A stretch of DNA of 64,000 nt from positions 1 through 64,000 of the forward strand of contig DASSPH010000057.1 in the NCBI GenBank assembly GCA_035699745.1, in the 5' to 3' direction. The translations under genes and the position numbers were made by a program. The notes beneath the pieces are model-generated. The model made no database searches, was not told the DNA's origin, and saw nothing but the letters and a program-made list of their open reading frames with translations. The first letter of the stretch is position 1. Each line of letters opens with the position of its first letter. Positions 1 through 7,959 of the stretch are shown here, in pieces. This DNA comes from Vicinamibacterales bacterium. Lineage in GTDB: Bacteria; Acidobacteriota; Vicinamibacteria; Vicinamibacterales; 2-12-FULL-66-21.

Positions 1-3000
1 AGGGCTTTGCCGAGTCGTTGCGCATGATCCGCGAGCTTCTCGACCGGGGGCGGGGCATCGAAGCAGAGAACGTCTCGCGGGCGCTGCTGGCCCGCGTCGA
101 GGCGGCCACCGGTCCCGACGCGCTCGAAGTTGCCGAGGTTCTCGATCTCCTCGGCCGCGCGATCCGGCGATCGTCGAAGGTCGCGAACGAGGAGAAGAGC
201 GCGCTTGCGGAGCGGGCCGTCGCGATCAAAGAGCAGCGGCTTGGCTCCGCGCACCCCGCTCTGACCGTCAGCCTCGTCAACCTCGGCGTCCAGCGCGCGC
301 TCGCGGGAAGCCCCGCGTCAGCAACACCGCTGCTGGAGCGGGCCCTCGCGATTCAGGAGGCGGCAGCAGGAGCCGATCACCCTTCCGTTGCCGCAGTGCT
401 GCAGACGCTCGGCGGCCTGCTGATCGCGCTCCGCGACGATGCGGGAGCGAAAGCACGGCTCGAGCGCGCGCAGCGCATTCGCGAGGCGGCCTATGGGGCC
501 GGCGACCCGGCCACGCTTCGCACGCTGGTCAACCTGGCGATCCTGCATCAGGAGACAGGAGACTACGCCGGGGCGCGGGAGCGTTATCGGCGCGCGCGGA
601 TGCTCGCCGGAACGATGCGCCTCTCTGCTGACCTGCTCACGCTCCATGTTCTGTCCGGCACCGCGGTGGTACTCAGCGATCTCGCCGGCGATCCGGCCGG
701 CGCGGCGAGCCTGAACGAACGCCTGCTGGCCTTCACGGAGGACGCGTTCGGCGCCAGCGATCCGCGCGTGCGGACCGCGTTGGACAACCTGGCGACGGAT
801 CTGCGGGATCTTGGCGACTACGCTGGAGCGCGCGCGCTGGCGGAACGCTCGCTGGCGATTGGCGAGCGCGCGCTCGGTCCCGGCCACCTCGACGTCGCCC
901 GCAGCCTGCACGCCCTGGCCGCAATCCTCGCGGCATCCGGTGACTACGCCGAAGCCACGAGACTCTTCGAGCGGGCGACGCGCATCAACGAGGAGGTGCT
1001 GAGGCCATCCAATCTCCCGAGCGCGCGCGCGTCGTGGCTCATACCGGATCTGCTGCCGCTCTCCGGCTACGGACCAGACGACCTGGACCTCTTCGAGAGG
1101 GTGCTGGCAAATCGCGAGAAGCAGCGCGGTCCTGCCGATCCGCGCCTGGCGGAAGGCATGAGCAATCTTGCCGCGCTGCTGTCCGGAGCCGACGACTTTC
1201 GCCGGAGCCTCCCGATGTTCGAGCGTGCGCTCGAATCGCAGGAGCGATTCCTCGGCCCGGATCATCCGGAAGTCGCCGCGGCGGCAACGAATCTCGCGCG
1301 CGTGCGCGCCGGCATGGGCGACCTGCAAAAGGCGACGGCGCTGTACCAGCGCGCGCTGACGATCTGGGAAGGAGCGCTGGGCCCGCGCCACCCAAGGGTG
1401 GCGACCGCTCTGGTGAACCTGGCGCGCGTCCACGTGCGAGCCGGCGCCGCGCGGGACGCCGGACCGCTGCTCGATCGTGCGCTCGCCATTCAGATTGCGG
1501 CGTTGGGGCCTGATCACCCGGACACGGCAGTGACGCTGAGCAGTCTCGCCGAAGTCTCGGCGCGTACCGGCGCTGCGGTCGACGCGTTCGCACTCGCGGC
1601 GCAGGCGGACGCCGTCAATCGCGAGCATCTGCGGCTCACGCTCCGCGCGCTTCCCGAACGGCAGGCGCTGGCATATGCGGCGTCGCGCGGCGCGGACCTG
1701 CAGCTGATGCTCCGTGTGGCCTCGGCGCGCGCAGACGACTCCCCAATCGTGACCGCCGGGTGGGACGCCGTCATCCAGGCCCGCGGCATGGTGCTCGACG
1801 AGGTCGCGGCGCGCCACCGCGCTTCCGGCGCGCTGGAGGCGGAGGCGGTCACCGCGCTCGCGGCCGAATTGGCAGCCGCGCGTCAGCGCCTCGCCACTCT
1901 CGCCGTGCGCGGCGTGCGCAACGATGCGCCCGCGAGCTACCGGCGTCTCCTGGAGGACGCCCGTGGCGAGAAGGACCGTACCGAGCGGGCACTCGCGGAA
2001 ACCAGCGCGGCATTCAGGGACGGCGAAGTGAGCAGGCGTGTCGCGCTTCCCCAGGTGTCGGCAGCGCTGCCGTCGGGAAGCGCGCTGGTGGCCTTCGTGA
2101 AATACCAGGGCGATCCGGACCCGTCGTACCTCGCGTTCGTGCTGCGGGGCGCCGGCGCTCGACCGGTGCTCGTTCCGCTCGGAACAGAAGCAACGATCGA
2201 CCGCCTGATCCAGCAGGTGCGCCGGCAGATTAACGAGGAGGCGATCGCACCGCTCGCCGTCGCCGGCCGCAGCGAAGGGGCGTATCGGCGGATGGCGGGA
2301 GAACTGCGCGCGGCGATCTGGGATCCCCTGCGGAGGCATCTGGGCGGCGCGACACGGGTGTTCGTGGTGCCCGACGGCGCGCTTCACCTCGTGAGCTTCG
2401 CCGCGCTGCCGGAAGGGCTGTCCCAGTACATGGTCGAGACGGGACCTGTCATTCACTACCTCTCCGCGGAACGCGACCTCGTGCCCCTGCAGCGCGGACC
2501 GACCGGCGCCCGCGGCCTGCTCGCCCTCGGCGGCGCGGCGTTCGACGACATCGGGTCGGGACGCGCCGCTGCGCCTTCCTTCCGCGGCACGCGATCCACC
2601 TGCCTCGACTTCCAGTCACTGCGGTTCGATGCCCTGCCCGCCTCGATCAAGGAAGTCGACGATGTGGTGTCGGTGTGGGATCGAGCACATGGCGCGCGCG
2701 ATACGCTGCGGCTGACCGGTGCCGCCGCGACCGAAGCGGCGTTCAAGCAGACCGCCGGCGGACGCCGCATCCTGCATCTGGCGACTCACGGGTATTTTCT
2801 CGACCGCAACTGTGCGCCGGCGCCCGATCCGCGGGCCGCACCCGCACCGGCGGTTTCTCCGTCGAGGATCGCACGGGAGAATCCGTTGCTCCTGTCCGGG
2901 TTGATCCTCGCCGGCGCGAACCGCCGCGGGGCGGCCGCGCCGGACGACGAGGACGGCGTCCTCACCGCGGAGGAAGTCGCGGCCCTGAACCTCGACGGAG

Positions 3001-3314
3001 TCGAATGGGCCGTGCTGTCGGGCTGCGACACCGGCGTCGGCGAAATCAGGAGCGGCGAGGGGGTTTTCGGGCTGCGGCGAGCGTTCCAGATCGCCGGCGT
3101 CAGGGCCGTGATCATGACCCTGTGGCCGGTCGAAGACGAGACGACGCGCCGCTGGATGACGTCGCTGTACGAGGGCCGATGGTCCAGGCAGTTGAGCACG
3201 GCGGACGCCGTCCGCGCGGCGAGCCTGGCCGTATTGCGCCAGCGGCGGAGCAGCGGCCGCAGCGCGCATCCGTTCTACTGGGCGGCATTCGTGGCGGCGG
3301 GTGACTGGCGCTGA
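1..3314 (+). CDS. TPR-CHAT domain protein (caspase/separase-like peptidase), 5' partial
   Basis: The reading frame is open to the left edge; the first in-frame start inside the window is TTG at 18, so the true start may lie upstream. The first two thirds are about 42-residue kinesin-light-chain-like TPR units, each with an LERALAI-type helix and a GxxHP turn. The last third is a CHAT domain. The His of HLATHGYF (about residue 924 from the TTG) and the Cys of LSGCDTG (about 1003) match the His/Cys dyad of clan CD peptidases. Downstream GEGVFGLRRAF and LWPVEDETT are also typical. In this family the TPRs bind partners and the CHAT domain cleaves a substrate protein; neither partner nor substrate is visible here. 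No signal peptide can be judged because the N-terminus is missing. Domain call is firm, biological role unknown. Confidence 0.9.
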   Translation, partial: GFAESLRMIRELLDRGRGIEAENVSRALLARVEAATGPDALEVAEVLDLLGRAIRRSSKVANEEKSALAERAVAIKEQRLGSAHPALTVSLVNLGVQRALAGSPASATPLLERALAIQEAAAGADHPSVAAVLQTLGGLLIALRDDAGAKARLERAQRIREAAYGAGDPATLRTLVNLAILHQETGDYAGARERYRRARMLAGTMRLSADLLTLHVLSGTAVVLSDLAGDPAGAASLNERLLAFTEDAFGASDPRVRTALDNLATDLRDLGDYAGARALAERSLAIGERALGPGHLDVARSLHALAAILAASGDYAEATRLFERATRINEEVLRPSNLPSARASWLIPDLLPLSGYGPDDLDLFERVLANREKQRGPADPRLAEGMSNLAALLSGADDFRRSLPMFERALESQERFLGPDHPEVAAAATNLARVRAGMGDLQKATALYQRALTIWEGALGPRHPRVATALVNLARVHVRAGAARDAGPLLDRALAIQIAALGPDHPDTAVTLSSLAEVSARTGAAVDAFALAAQADAVNREHLRLTLRALPERQALAYAASRGADLQLMLRVASARADDSPIVTAGWDAVIQARGMVLDEVAARHRASGALEAEAVTALAAELAAARQRLATLAVRGVRNDAPASYRRLLEDARGEKDRTERALAETSAAFRDGEVSRRVALPQVSAALPSGSALVAFVKYQGDPDPSYLAFVLRGAGARPVLVPLGTEATIDRLIQQVRRQINEEAIAPLAVAGRSEGAYRRMAGELRAAIWDPLRRHLGGATRVFVVPDGALHLVSFAALPEGLSQYMVETGPVIHYLSAERDLVPLQRGPTGARGLLALGGAAFDDIGSGRAAAPSFRGTRSTCLDFQSLRFDALPASIKEVDDVVSVWDRAHGARDTLRLTGAAATEAAFKQTAGGRRILHLATHGYFLDRNCAPAPDPRAAPAPAVSPSRIARENPLLLSGLILAGANRRGAAAPDDEDGVLTAEEVAALNLDGVEWAVLSGCDTGVGEIRSGEGVFGLRRAFQIAGVRAVIMTLWPVEDETTRRWMTSLYEGRWSRQLSTADAVRAASLAVLRQRRSSGRSAHPFYWAAFVAAGDWR

Positions 3315-3339
3315 CCGCGGGGGGTGTTTTTGATACAAT
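3311..3339 (+). promoter_or_regulatory. Predicted sigma-70 promoter of tRNA-Gln
   Basis: A -10 box TACAAT (3334-3339) follows a -35-like CTGACC (3311-3316) with a 17-bp spacer. It ends 20 bp before the mature tRNA 5' end and overlaps the stop codon of the CHAT gene. Inferred from sequence match only. Confidence 0.5.
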
Positions 3340-3359
3340 CTGAAGTTCCACCGTCCTGC

Positions 3360-3433
3360 TGGGACGTCGTTCAACGGTAGGACACCGCGCTCTGGACGCG
3401 GTTATTGGGGTTCGAATCCCTACGTCCCAGCCA
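3360..3433 (+). tRNA. tRNA-Gln (anticodon CUG)
   Basis: The cloverleaf can be drawn by hand. The acceptor stem TGGGACG/CGTCCCA (3360-3366 with 3423-3429) is followed by discriminator G and an encoded CCA (3431-3433). The anticodon arm CCGCG-CTCTGGA-CGCGG carries CUG, and the T arm is TGGGG-TTCGAAT-CCCTA. The last 21 bases (3413-3433) are repeated exactly at 3527-3547, on the far side of a hairpin repeat, so the gene stays intact but looks like an integration target. Confidence 0.93.
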
Positions 3434-3547
3434 TCCGCCTCCGCTCGCGCACGATTCAGGCGAGCTACGGCGGGATGGCTCACCGACACGCTGAGATCCC
3501 GCCGCAGCGCGGAGCGCGAAGGCGGACGAATCCCTACGTCCCAGCCA
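3434..3547 (+). repeat. Palindromic repeat copy 1, at the tRNA-Gln 3' end
   Basis: A 93-bp imperfect palindrome (3434-3526) is followed by an exact 21-bp copy (3527-3547) of the tRNA 3' end. The outer arms are TCCGCCT (3434-3440) and AGGCGGA (3520-3526). The inner stem pairs GGCGGGAT (3469-3476) with ATCCCGCC (3496-3503), and CTCA (3479-3482) with TGAG (3492-3495), leaving a two-base GG bulge and a nine-base loop. The same element recurs near 9.5, 10.75, 12.4 and 15.2 kb. No transposase or integrase gene adjoins it. Confidence 0.85.
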
Positions 3548-3800
3548 ATTCTTGCTTGGCCTTGTACCCTACACATCATCCGCCGGATGTGCGCACTTCC
3601 GAACCGCCCACAATCGTGAGTCGGCTCGCCGCTCCCGTATGCGTCACTTTGATGCTTGCTGGCAGCGTAGAATCACGTCCATTAGCGCGCCGACCCGCCA
3701 CGGTCACGGCCACTCAGGCGCTCGCGTGCTGTGAAGGCGTTCGGACGTCAGCCATGCCCTTCATGCACCGCGAAGCAGGTGCGTTGCTCCGAGTTCTCGG

Positions 3801-5699
3801 CTACCGACAAGCAAATTCGTCCCCGGTTGTGGGTTGGCAGAAGTCTGACCAGCCAAAAGCGCGCCAATACTCGACGAGTCCCAATGTACGGGCGAGATCC
3901 CTGAATGCCGGAAGCCCTCGGACGTCCCGAAACAGCGGCTGCCACAAGAGCGCTGGATGGCGCACGTGTGGAGCTGCGTCCGTCAAGAGGCGCAGCGATA
4001 GCTCCGGCTCGCGGTAGAAGGCGGCCCACTCAGCGAGCAGCGCCTTCTCATCCGCGCTCGCCGAAGACGCCAGAAGGCGAATGTCGGCCGCGGCCCCCGC
4101 CGGGGCATCTATGAACCGCAGCAGCCTGCGGCTCACGCGCGCGGTCAAAGACTCGTCCGGAATCGCGGCGAGGCGCATGCGAATCAGCGCCTGGTCGTCC
4201 TGATTGAGCGCCGCCACGAACCCGCCATCGAGCAGCTGTGTTTCGAGGCCCTCGAGCCTGAGACCGCGATCGATCTCGGCGAGCGCACCGGTGATATTCC
4301 TGTCGGCCAAGTGCGCCGCGCTCAGGAAGCCGGCAATGGCCGGCGCGAAGGGGTCCTGCGCCCGCGCCCGCTCGAGTGCAGGTATGGCTTCGCGCGTGCG
4401 ACCCACCGCCAGCAGAAGAACGCCCCGGGGACCCGATGCCCGATCGGCGAGTCCGTAACGCGCGGAGGACATCTGCAGCTCCTCGAACGCGCGCGCCGCT
4501 GATGCCCAATTCCGGCGCCTCGCCTCCACAATCCCGATTTCCTCCAGCACGTCGGGTGCATCGGGCGTCAGCGCTCTCGCCTGCGCGAGCGCTTCGGCGG
4601 CGTTCTTCCGCCATTCCTCCGCCCGCTCCGGAACGAGGAACATGCCGTTCTGATAGACCGAGCTCAAACGCGCCCAGGCGATCGCGAACGAAGGATCGAG
4701 CGCGACCGCCCGCTGGAGGTGCGCGACGGCGAGTGGAAAAGATTGGGGCTGCCAGTCGAGATTGCGCGCGCGCGCACGCAGGTACTCCTCGTAGGCGGCA
4801 ACATTGCGGGTCATGCCTGGCACGCGGCCGACGGCGCCGATCCCGAGCTTGACTTGCAGAGCATCCGCGACCGACCTGGCAATGTCATCCTGAATCACAA
4901 AGATGTCGTCGACCCGGCGCTCGTAGGTTTCTGACCAGAGACGGTCGCCGGTCCCTGCGCGACTCAACTGGACCGTGATGCGCACCTGATCCCCTGCCGT
5001 GCGCACGCTGCCCTGCAGCACGTGCTCCACGCCGAGCGCCTCGCCGACGGCACGCAGGTCCCCGCCCCTGTCCTTGAACCGGAACGACGACGTTCGTGAG
5101 GTGACGCGCAACTCACGCACACGTGACAGCGCATTCAGCGTTTCGACGGTGATCCCGTCGGCGAAGAACTCCCGCTCGGGATCCGACGACAGGTTGTCGA
5201 ACGGCAGCACGGCCACCGACTGGGTCGCGGGAGGCCGCACACTGTTGCGGAAGGTGAGTATCGCAGCGGCGCCGGCCGCGGCGACGCCAACCAGTGCAGC
5301 CACGGCCATCAACCAAGCGGGCGACCCGTGGAGAACGGGCGCTGTCGGAGCCGTGGGCGCGGCGGGGGTATCGGCATCCACACGCTCCACGGACGCCGTC
5401 AGGCGATAGCCCCGTTTGGGGATCGTCTCGATGTATCGCGTGCGCTTGTCGCCATTCCCGAGGGCCTGCCGCAGCTGCCCGATGGCGAGATACACCGACC
5501 CGTCGCCCACCGTGACGTCTTCCCAGACCGTCGTCATCAACGACTCGATGGAGACGACGGCACCGCCGGCCCGGGCCAGGGCGACCAGGACGTCCATGGC
5601 ACGCGGCTCGAGCCTAATCGAGCGCGAGTCGCACTCGATCAGGTTCTGGCTCGGTATGGCGGTCCAGGGCCCGATCCGGAAGCTCGGCGCGTCGTTCAC
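3801..5699 (-). CDS. Winged-helix (OmpR/CadC-type) regulator with TolB-like and TPR domains
   Basis: I chose the GTG at 5699 (632 aa) because GAGGA lies 7 bp upstream and the protein then begins directly at the DNA-binding domain; the frame stays open further upstream but would run into the divergent gene. The N-terminal ~100 residues are a CadC-type winged helix (LEPRAMDVLVALARAGG, then YIETIPKRGYRL). A single membrane helix (AWLMAVAALVGVAAAG) follows near residue 135. Then comes a TolB-like/FlgO-like segment (SVAVLPFDNLSSDPEREFFA) and a C-terminal TPR array. The layout suggests a membrane-tethered one-component transcription regulator. Its signal and targets cannot be read from the sequence; the divergently transcribed NTF2-like gene is a possible target. 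Confidence 0.85.
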   Translation of the reverse strand: MNDAPSFRIGPWTAIPSQNLIECDSRSIRLEPRAMDVLVALARAGGAVVSIESLMTTVWEDVTVGDGSVYLAIGQLRQALGNGDKRTRYIETIPKRGYRLTASVERVDADTPAAPTAPTAPVLHGSPAWLMAVAALVGVAAAGAAAILTFRNSVRPPATQSVAVLPFDNLSSDPEREFFADGITVETLNALSRVRELRVTSRTSSFRFKDRGGDLRAVGEALGVEHVLQGSVRTAGDQVRITVQLSRAGTGDRLWSETYERRVDDIFVIQDDIARSVADALQVKLGIGAVGRVPGMTRNVAAYEEYLRARARNLDWQPQSFPLAVAHLQRAVALDPSFAIAWARLSSVYQNGMFLVPERAEEWRKNAAEALAQARALTPDAPDVLEEIGIVEARRRNWASAARAFEELQMSSARYGLADRASGPRGVLLLAVGRTREAIPALERARAQDPFAPAIAGFLSAAHLADRNITGALAEIDRGLRLEGLETQLLDGGFVAALNQDDQALIRMRLAAIPDESLTARVSRRLLRFIDAPAGAAADIRLLASSASADEKALLAEWAAFYREPELSLRLLTDAAPHVRHPALLWQPLFRDVRGLPAFRDLARTLGLVEYWRAFGWSDFCQPTTGDEFACR

Positions 5700-5886
5700 G
5701 TGATTCCTCAGGCGATCCTGCCACGAACCTAAGACGGTCCTAAGGACGGCGGACCGCTGCCGATTGTAACTTCGCGTGGCGCCGGAGCGGCATTGTGAGC
5801 CGCCGCGACTCATCGCGCTCGCTCGGCGCTCCCGACCAGCCGTCGGGACAATGTCACCGACTTGACAGATCCAAGGAGGGCTTCTG

Positions 5887-6339
5887 ATGCGACGCATTCT
5901 CTTCGTTGTGCTCTTGACCCTTGCAGCCTCCGCTCCAGCCGTTGGGCAGGCCAGCGCCGAACAGCAGATTCGGGATCTCGAGAAACAGTCTTTGGAGGCG
6001 GCCGAGCGCGGGACCGGACATGCGTTTGCCGAGCGCTACCTCGCCGACGATTTCCTCTTCACGGATCTGATGGGACGTGTCATGACCAAGGCGCAGATAC
6101 TGGCGAGGCCGAAATCCACCCCTGGCAAGGGGGCCGTGATGGAGGTTGACGATCAGCAGGTGCGGGTCTACGGCGATACGGCAGTAGTCACCGGACGCGT
6201 GACGTTTACGAGCGCAGACAATCCGAAGCCGGACAGCAGGCCCGCGGCCCGCTACACGCGGGTGTGGGTCCACCAGGGCGGCAGCTGGAAGCTGGTCGCC
6301 GAGCAGCTGACGCGGATCGCCGCGCCGGCGGTAGGCTGA
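5887..6339 (+). CDS. Secreted SnoaL/NTF2-like (DUF4440-type) protein
   Basis: This 150-residue protein starts at ATG 5887 behind a strong AAGGAGG site. It opens with a Sec signal peptide (MRRILFVVLLTLAASAPAVG, cleavage probably before QASAEQ). The mature part has the cone-fold pattern of DUF4440 proteins: an N-terminal helix LEKQSLEAAERG, FAERYLADDFLFTD, and a C-terminal strand YTRVWVHQGGSWKLV. Such domains act as small enzymes or ligand-binding proteins and no catalytic residue can be assigned. It is divergent from the winged-helix/TPR regulator across a 187-bp spacer that probably holds both promoters. A left-module repeat begins about 55 bp after its stop. Confidence 0.85.
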   Translation: MRRILFVVLLTLAASAPAVGQASAEQQIRDLEKQSLEAAERGTGHAFAERYLADDFLFTDLMGRVMTKAQILARPKSTPGKGAVMEVDDQQVRVYGDTAVVTGRVTFTSADNPKPDSRPAARYTRVWVHQGGSWKLVAEQLTRIAAPAVG

Positions 6340-6394
6340 CCTGGATGCGGCGGAGGCTTTCGGCTCTCGAGGCGATCATGCGGCGCGTACGAGC

Positions 6395-6426
6395 CGGGTC
6401 CGGAAATCGTCCCGAACACCCAGCCA
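6395..6426 (+). repeat. Left-module fragment of the dispersed repeat
   Basis: GGAAATCGTCCCGAACACCC and the following CAGCCA match the left arm found before the palindromic core at 9.5, 10.7 and 15.2 kb. Here the core is absent. The upstream ATGCGGCGCG also resembles the left flank of other copies. Confidence 0.7.
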
Positions 6427-6621
6427 ACTTCTATTTCACACAACAATGACTGCGCCGCGCGCATTTGCCGGTGTGTCGAACACCGTCATCGATGTCCCCT
6501 TGACGGCGGACACGCGCTCGGTCCTTCCAACCTAAACTCTGCGAAGAACCAGCCTGGCGATGGAATGGGAGCTGCGTTCCGTAAGTGGACGCTGCGCGGG
6601 CGATGCATTACCCTGCCCACC

Positions 6622-7734
6622 ATGCGCGAGACCACACGACGCGTCTTCCTCCACCGTAGCGGACGTGTCGCGCTCGGCAGCGCGCTGTTGTGGCAGTCCA
6701 AAAGCCTCTCGACGCAGCTGACCGGCGACTCGGCCTGGAACGCGCTGATCGCGGGCCTCGAAGCGCAGATTCCTTCGCTGATGACGGAACTCCTGGTGCC
6801 CGGCGTATCGGTGGTGCTGATTCGTGACGGCGCCATCGCGTGGCAACGCGCTTTTGGCGTGACCGACGCCTCGATGAAGCGGCCCGTCGATAGCGACACG
6901 ATCTTCGAAGCGGCGTCGATGAGCAAACCGGTCTTCGCTTATGCAGTGCTGAAGCTGTGCGAGAAGAAGGTGCTCGCTCTCGACACACCGCTGGTCGCCT
7001 ACGGGGGGCCGCCGTTTCTCGAAGGCGATCCGCGCATCAAGTCGATCACCGCTCGCCACGTCCTCTCACACTCGACCGGTTTCCAGAACTGGCGTTCGGA
7101 TTCGGAGCCGCTCCGCATCCATTTCACGCCGGGCACGCAGTATCGATATTCGGGCGAGGGCTTCGCGTGGCTGCAGTCGGTCGTCAGCCACGTCACCCAA
7201 CAGCCCATCGAGCCGTTCATGAAGGCAAACTTGCTCGAGCCGTTCGGTATGACAACGAGCGGCTATGTCTGGAACGAGACCTTCGCGGCGCGCGCCGCGC
7301 GCCCGCACGATGCCAAAGGACGGCCAGAGGACAATCGGAAGCGCACTGCCGCCGACGTGGCGCGCTACGCCGCGGCCGGCGATCTCGAGGCCACGCCCAC
7401 GGAATACGCGAAGTTCCTGCTCGAGGTAATCGCGCCGAAGCCGCCCGATGAGTATCGGCTCACCGCCGCGTCCCTGAAGGAGATGTGTCGACCGCATGTG
7501 AAGGAGCCGAACGCGTGGGGCGCCCGCGGCCTTGGATGGCAGCTCGTTCACGCCGACAAGGGGGACGTCATTCAACACGGCGGCGACAATCCCGGCTTCC
7601 ACGCGTTTGCCGTCGGCTCCGTCGAACGCCGGTGTGGCGCGGTGGTCATGACCAACGGCGAAAATGGCGCGACCCTGATCGGCCGATTCCTGAGCGACGT
7701 CGTAGACCGGCTGCACGTCGCTTCGAGACACTAG
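6622..7734 (+). CDS. Class C beta-lactamase-like serine hydrolase
   Basis: The start is placed at ATG 6622 (370 aa), where the protein opens with a Tat-like leader (TTRRVFLHRSGR). The fold is that of penicillin-binding protein/class C beta-lactamase enzymes. The SxxK nucleophile motif is SMSK (Ser about 99), a YSG at RYSGEGFAW stands where YxN is expected, and HGG in VIQHGGDNPG replaces KTG. Members of this group (EstB, D-aminopeptidase and Pab87-like enzymes) act on esters, peptides or peptidoglycan fragments in the periplasm; the substrate here is not predictable. It stands alone between two degraded stretches of repeat and insertion-sequence remnant. Confidence 0.88.
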   Translation: MRETTRRVFLHRSGRVALGSALLWQSKSLSTQLTGDSAWNALIAGLEAQIPSLMTELLVPGVSVVLIRDGAIAWQRAFGVTDASMKRPVDSDTIFEAASMSKPVFAYAVLKLCEKKVLALDTPLVAYGGPPFLEGDPRIKSITARHVLSHSTGFQNWRSDSEPLRIHFTPGTQYRYSGEGFAWLQSVVSHVTQQPIEPFMKANLLEPFGMTTSGYVWNETFAARAARPHDAKGRPEDNRKRTAADVARYAAAGDLEATPTEYAKFLLEVIAPKPPDEYRLTAASLKEMCRPHVKEPNAWGARGLGWQLVHADKGDVIQHGGDNPGFHAFAVGSVERRCGAVVMTNGENGATLIGRFLSDVVDRLHVASRH

Positions 7735-7768
7735 CCGCCGCTGCCCCGGATTGTGAGTGCTCCGACGG

Positions 7769-7894
7769 TCACGCGTGCGCTGCACCGATGAGCCAGGGTC
7801 GCTCGAACCGGTACTCTTCATCGAGCTCGACGTCGGCCACCACGACGGCCAACATCTTCTAGTGGACGTCAATTCCCGCGATCCTGTACCGCAT
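7769..7894 (-). pseudogene. IS110-family transposase N-terminal remnant
   Basis: On the minus strand ATG 7894 reads MRYRIAGIDVH, a TAG stop, then KMLAVVVADVELD and EYRFER, ending at TGA 7769. AGIDVHKKMLAVVV is the start of the DEDD domain of IS110/IS1111 transposases; the stop replaces the first Lys of HKK. Only about 40 codons remain and no C-terminal half or terminal ends are seen nearby. This dead fragment is the only insertion-sequence remnant I can recognise in the window. Confidence 0.75.
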
Positions 7895-7959
7895 CGGCCT
7901 GTTTTCAATGACTTGCAGCCCAGGGTGATTTCACTGTCGAACTTCGGAGCCAGAACGCC

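Noticed and set aside
318-2456. 712-codon minus-strand frame opposite the TPR-CHAT gene
   Set aside because: Low-complexity Arg-rich product without motifs; the opposite strand has clear TPR and CHAT sequence.
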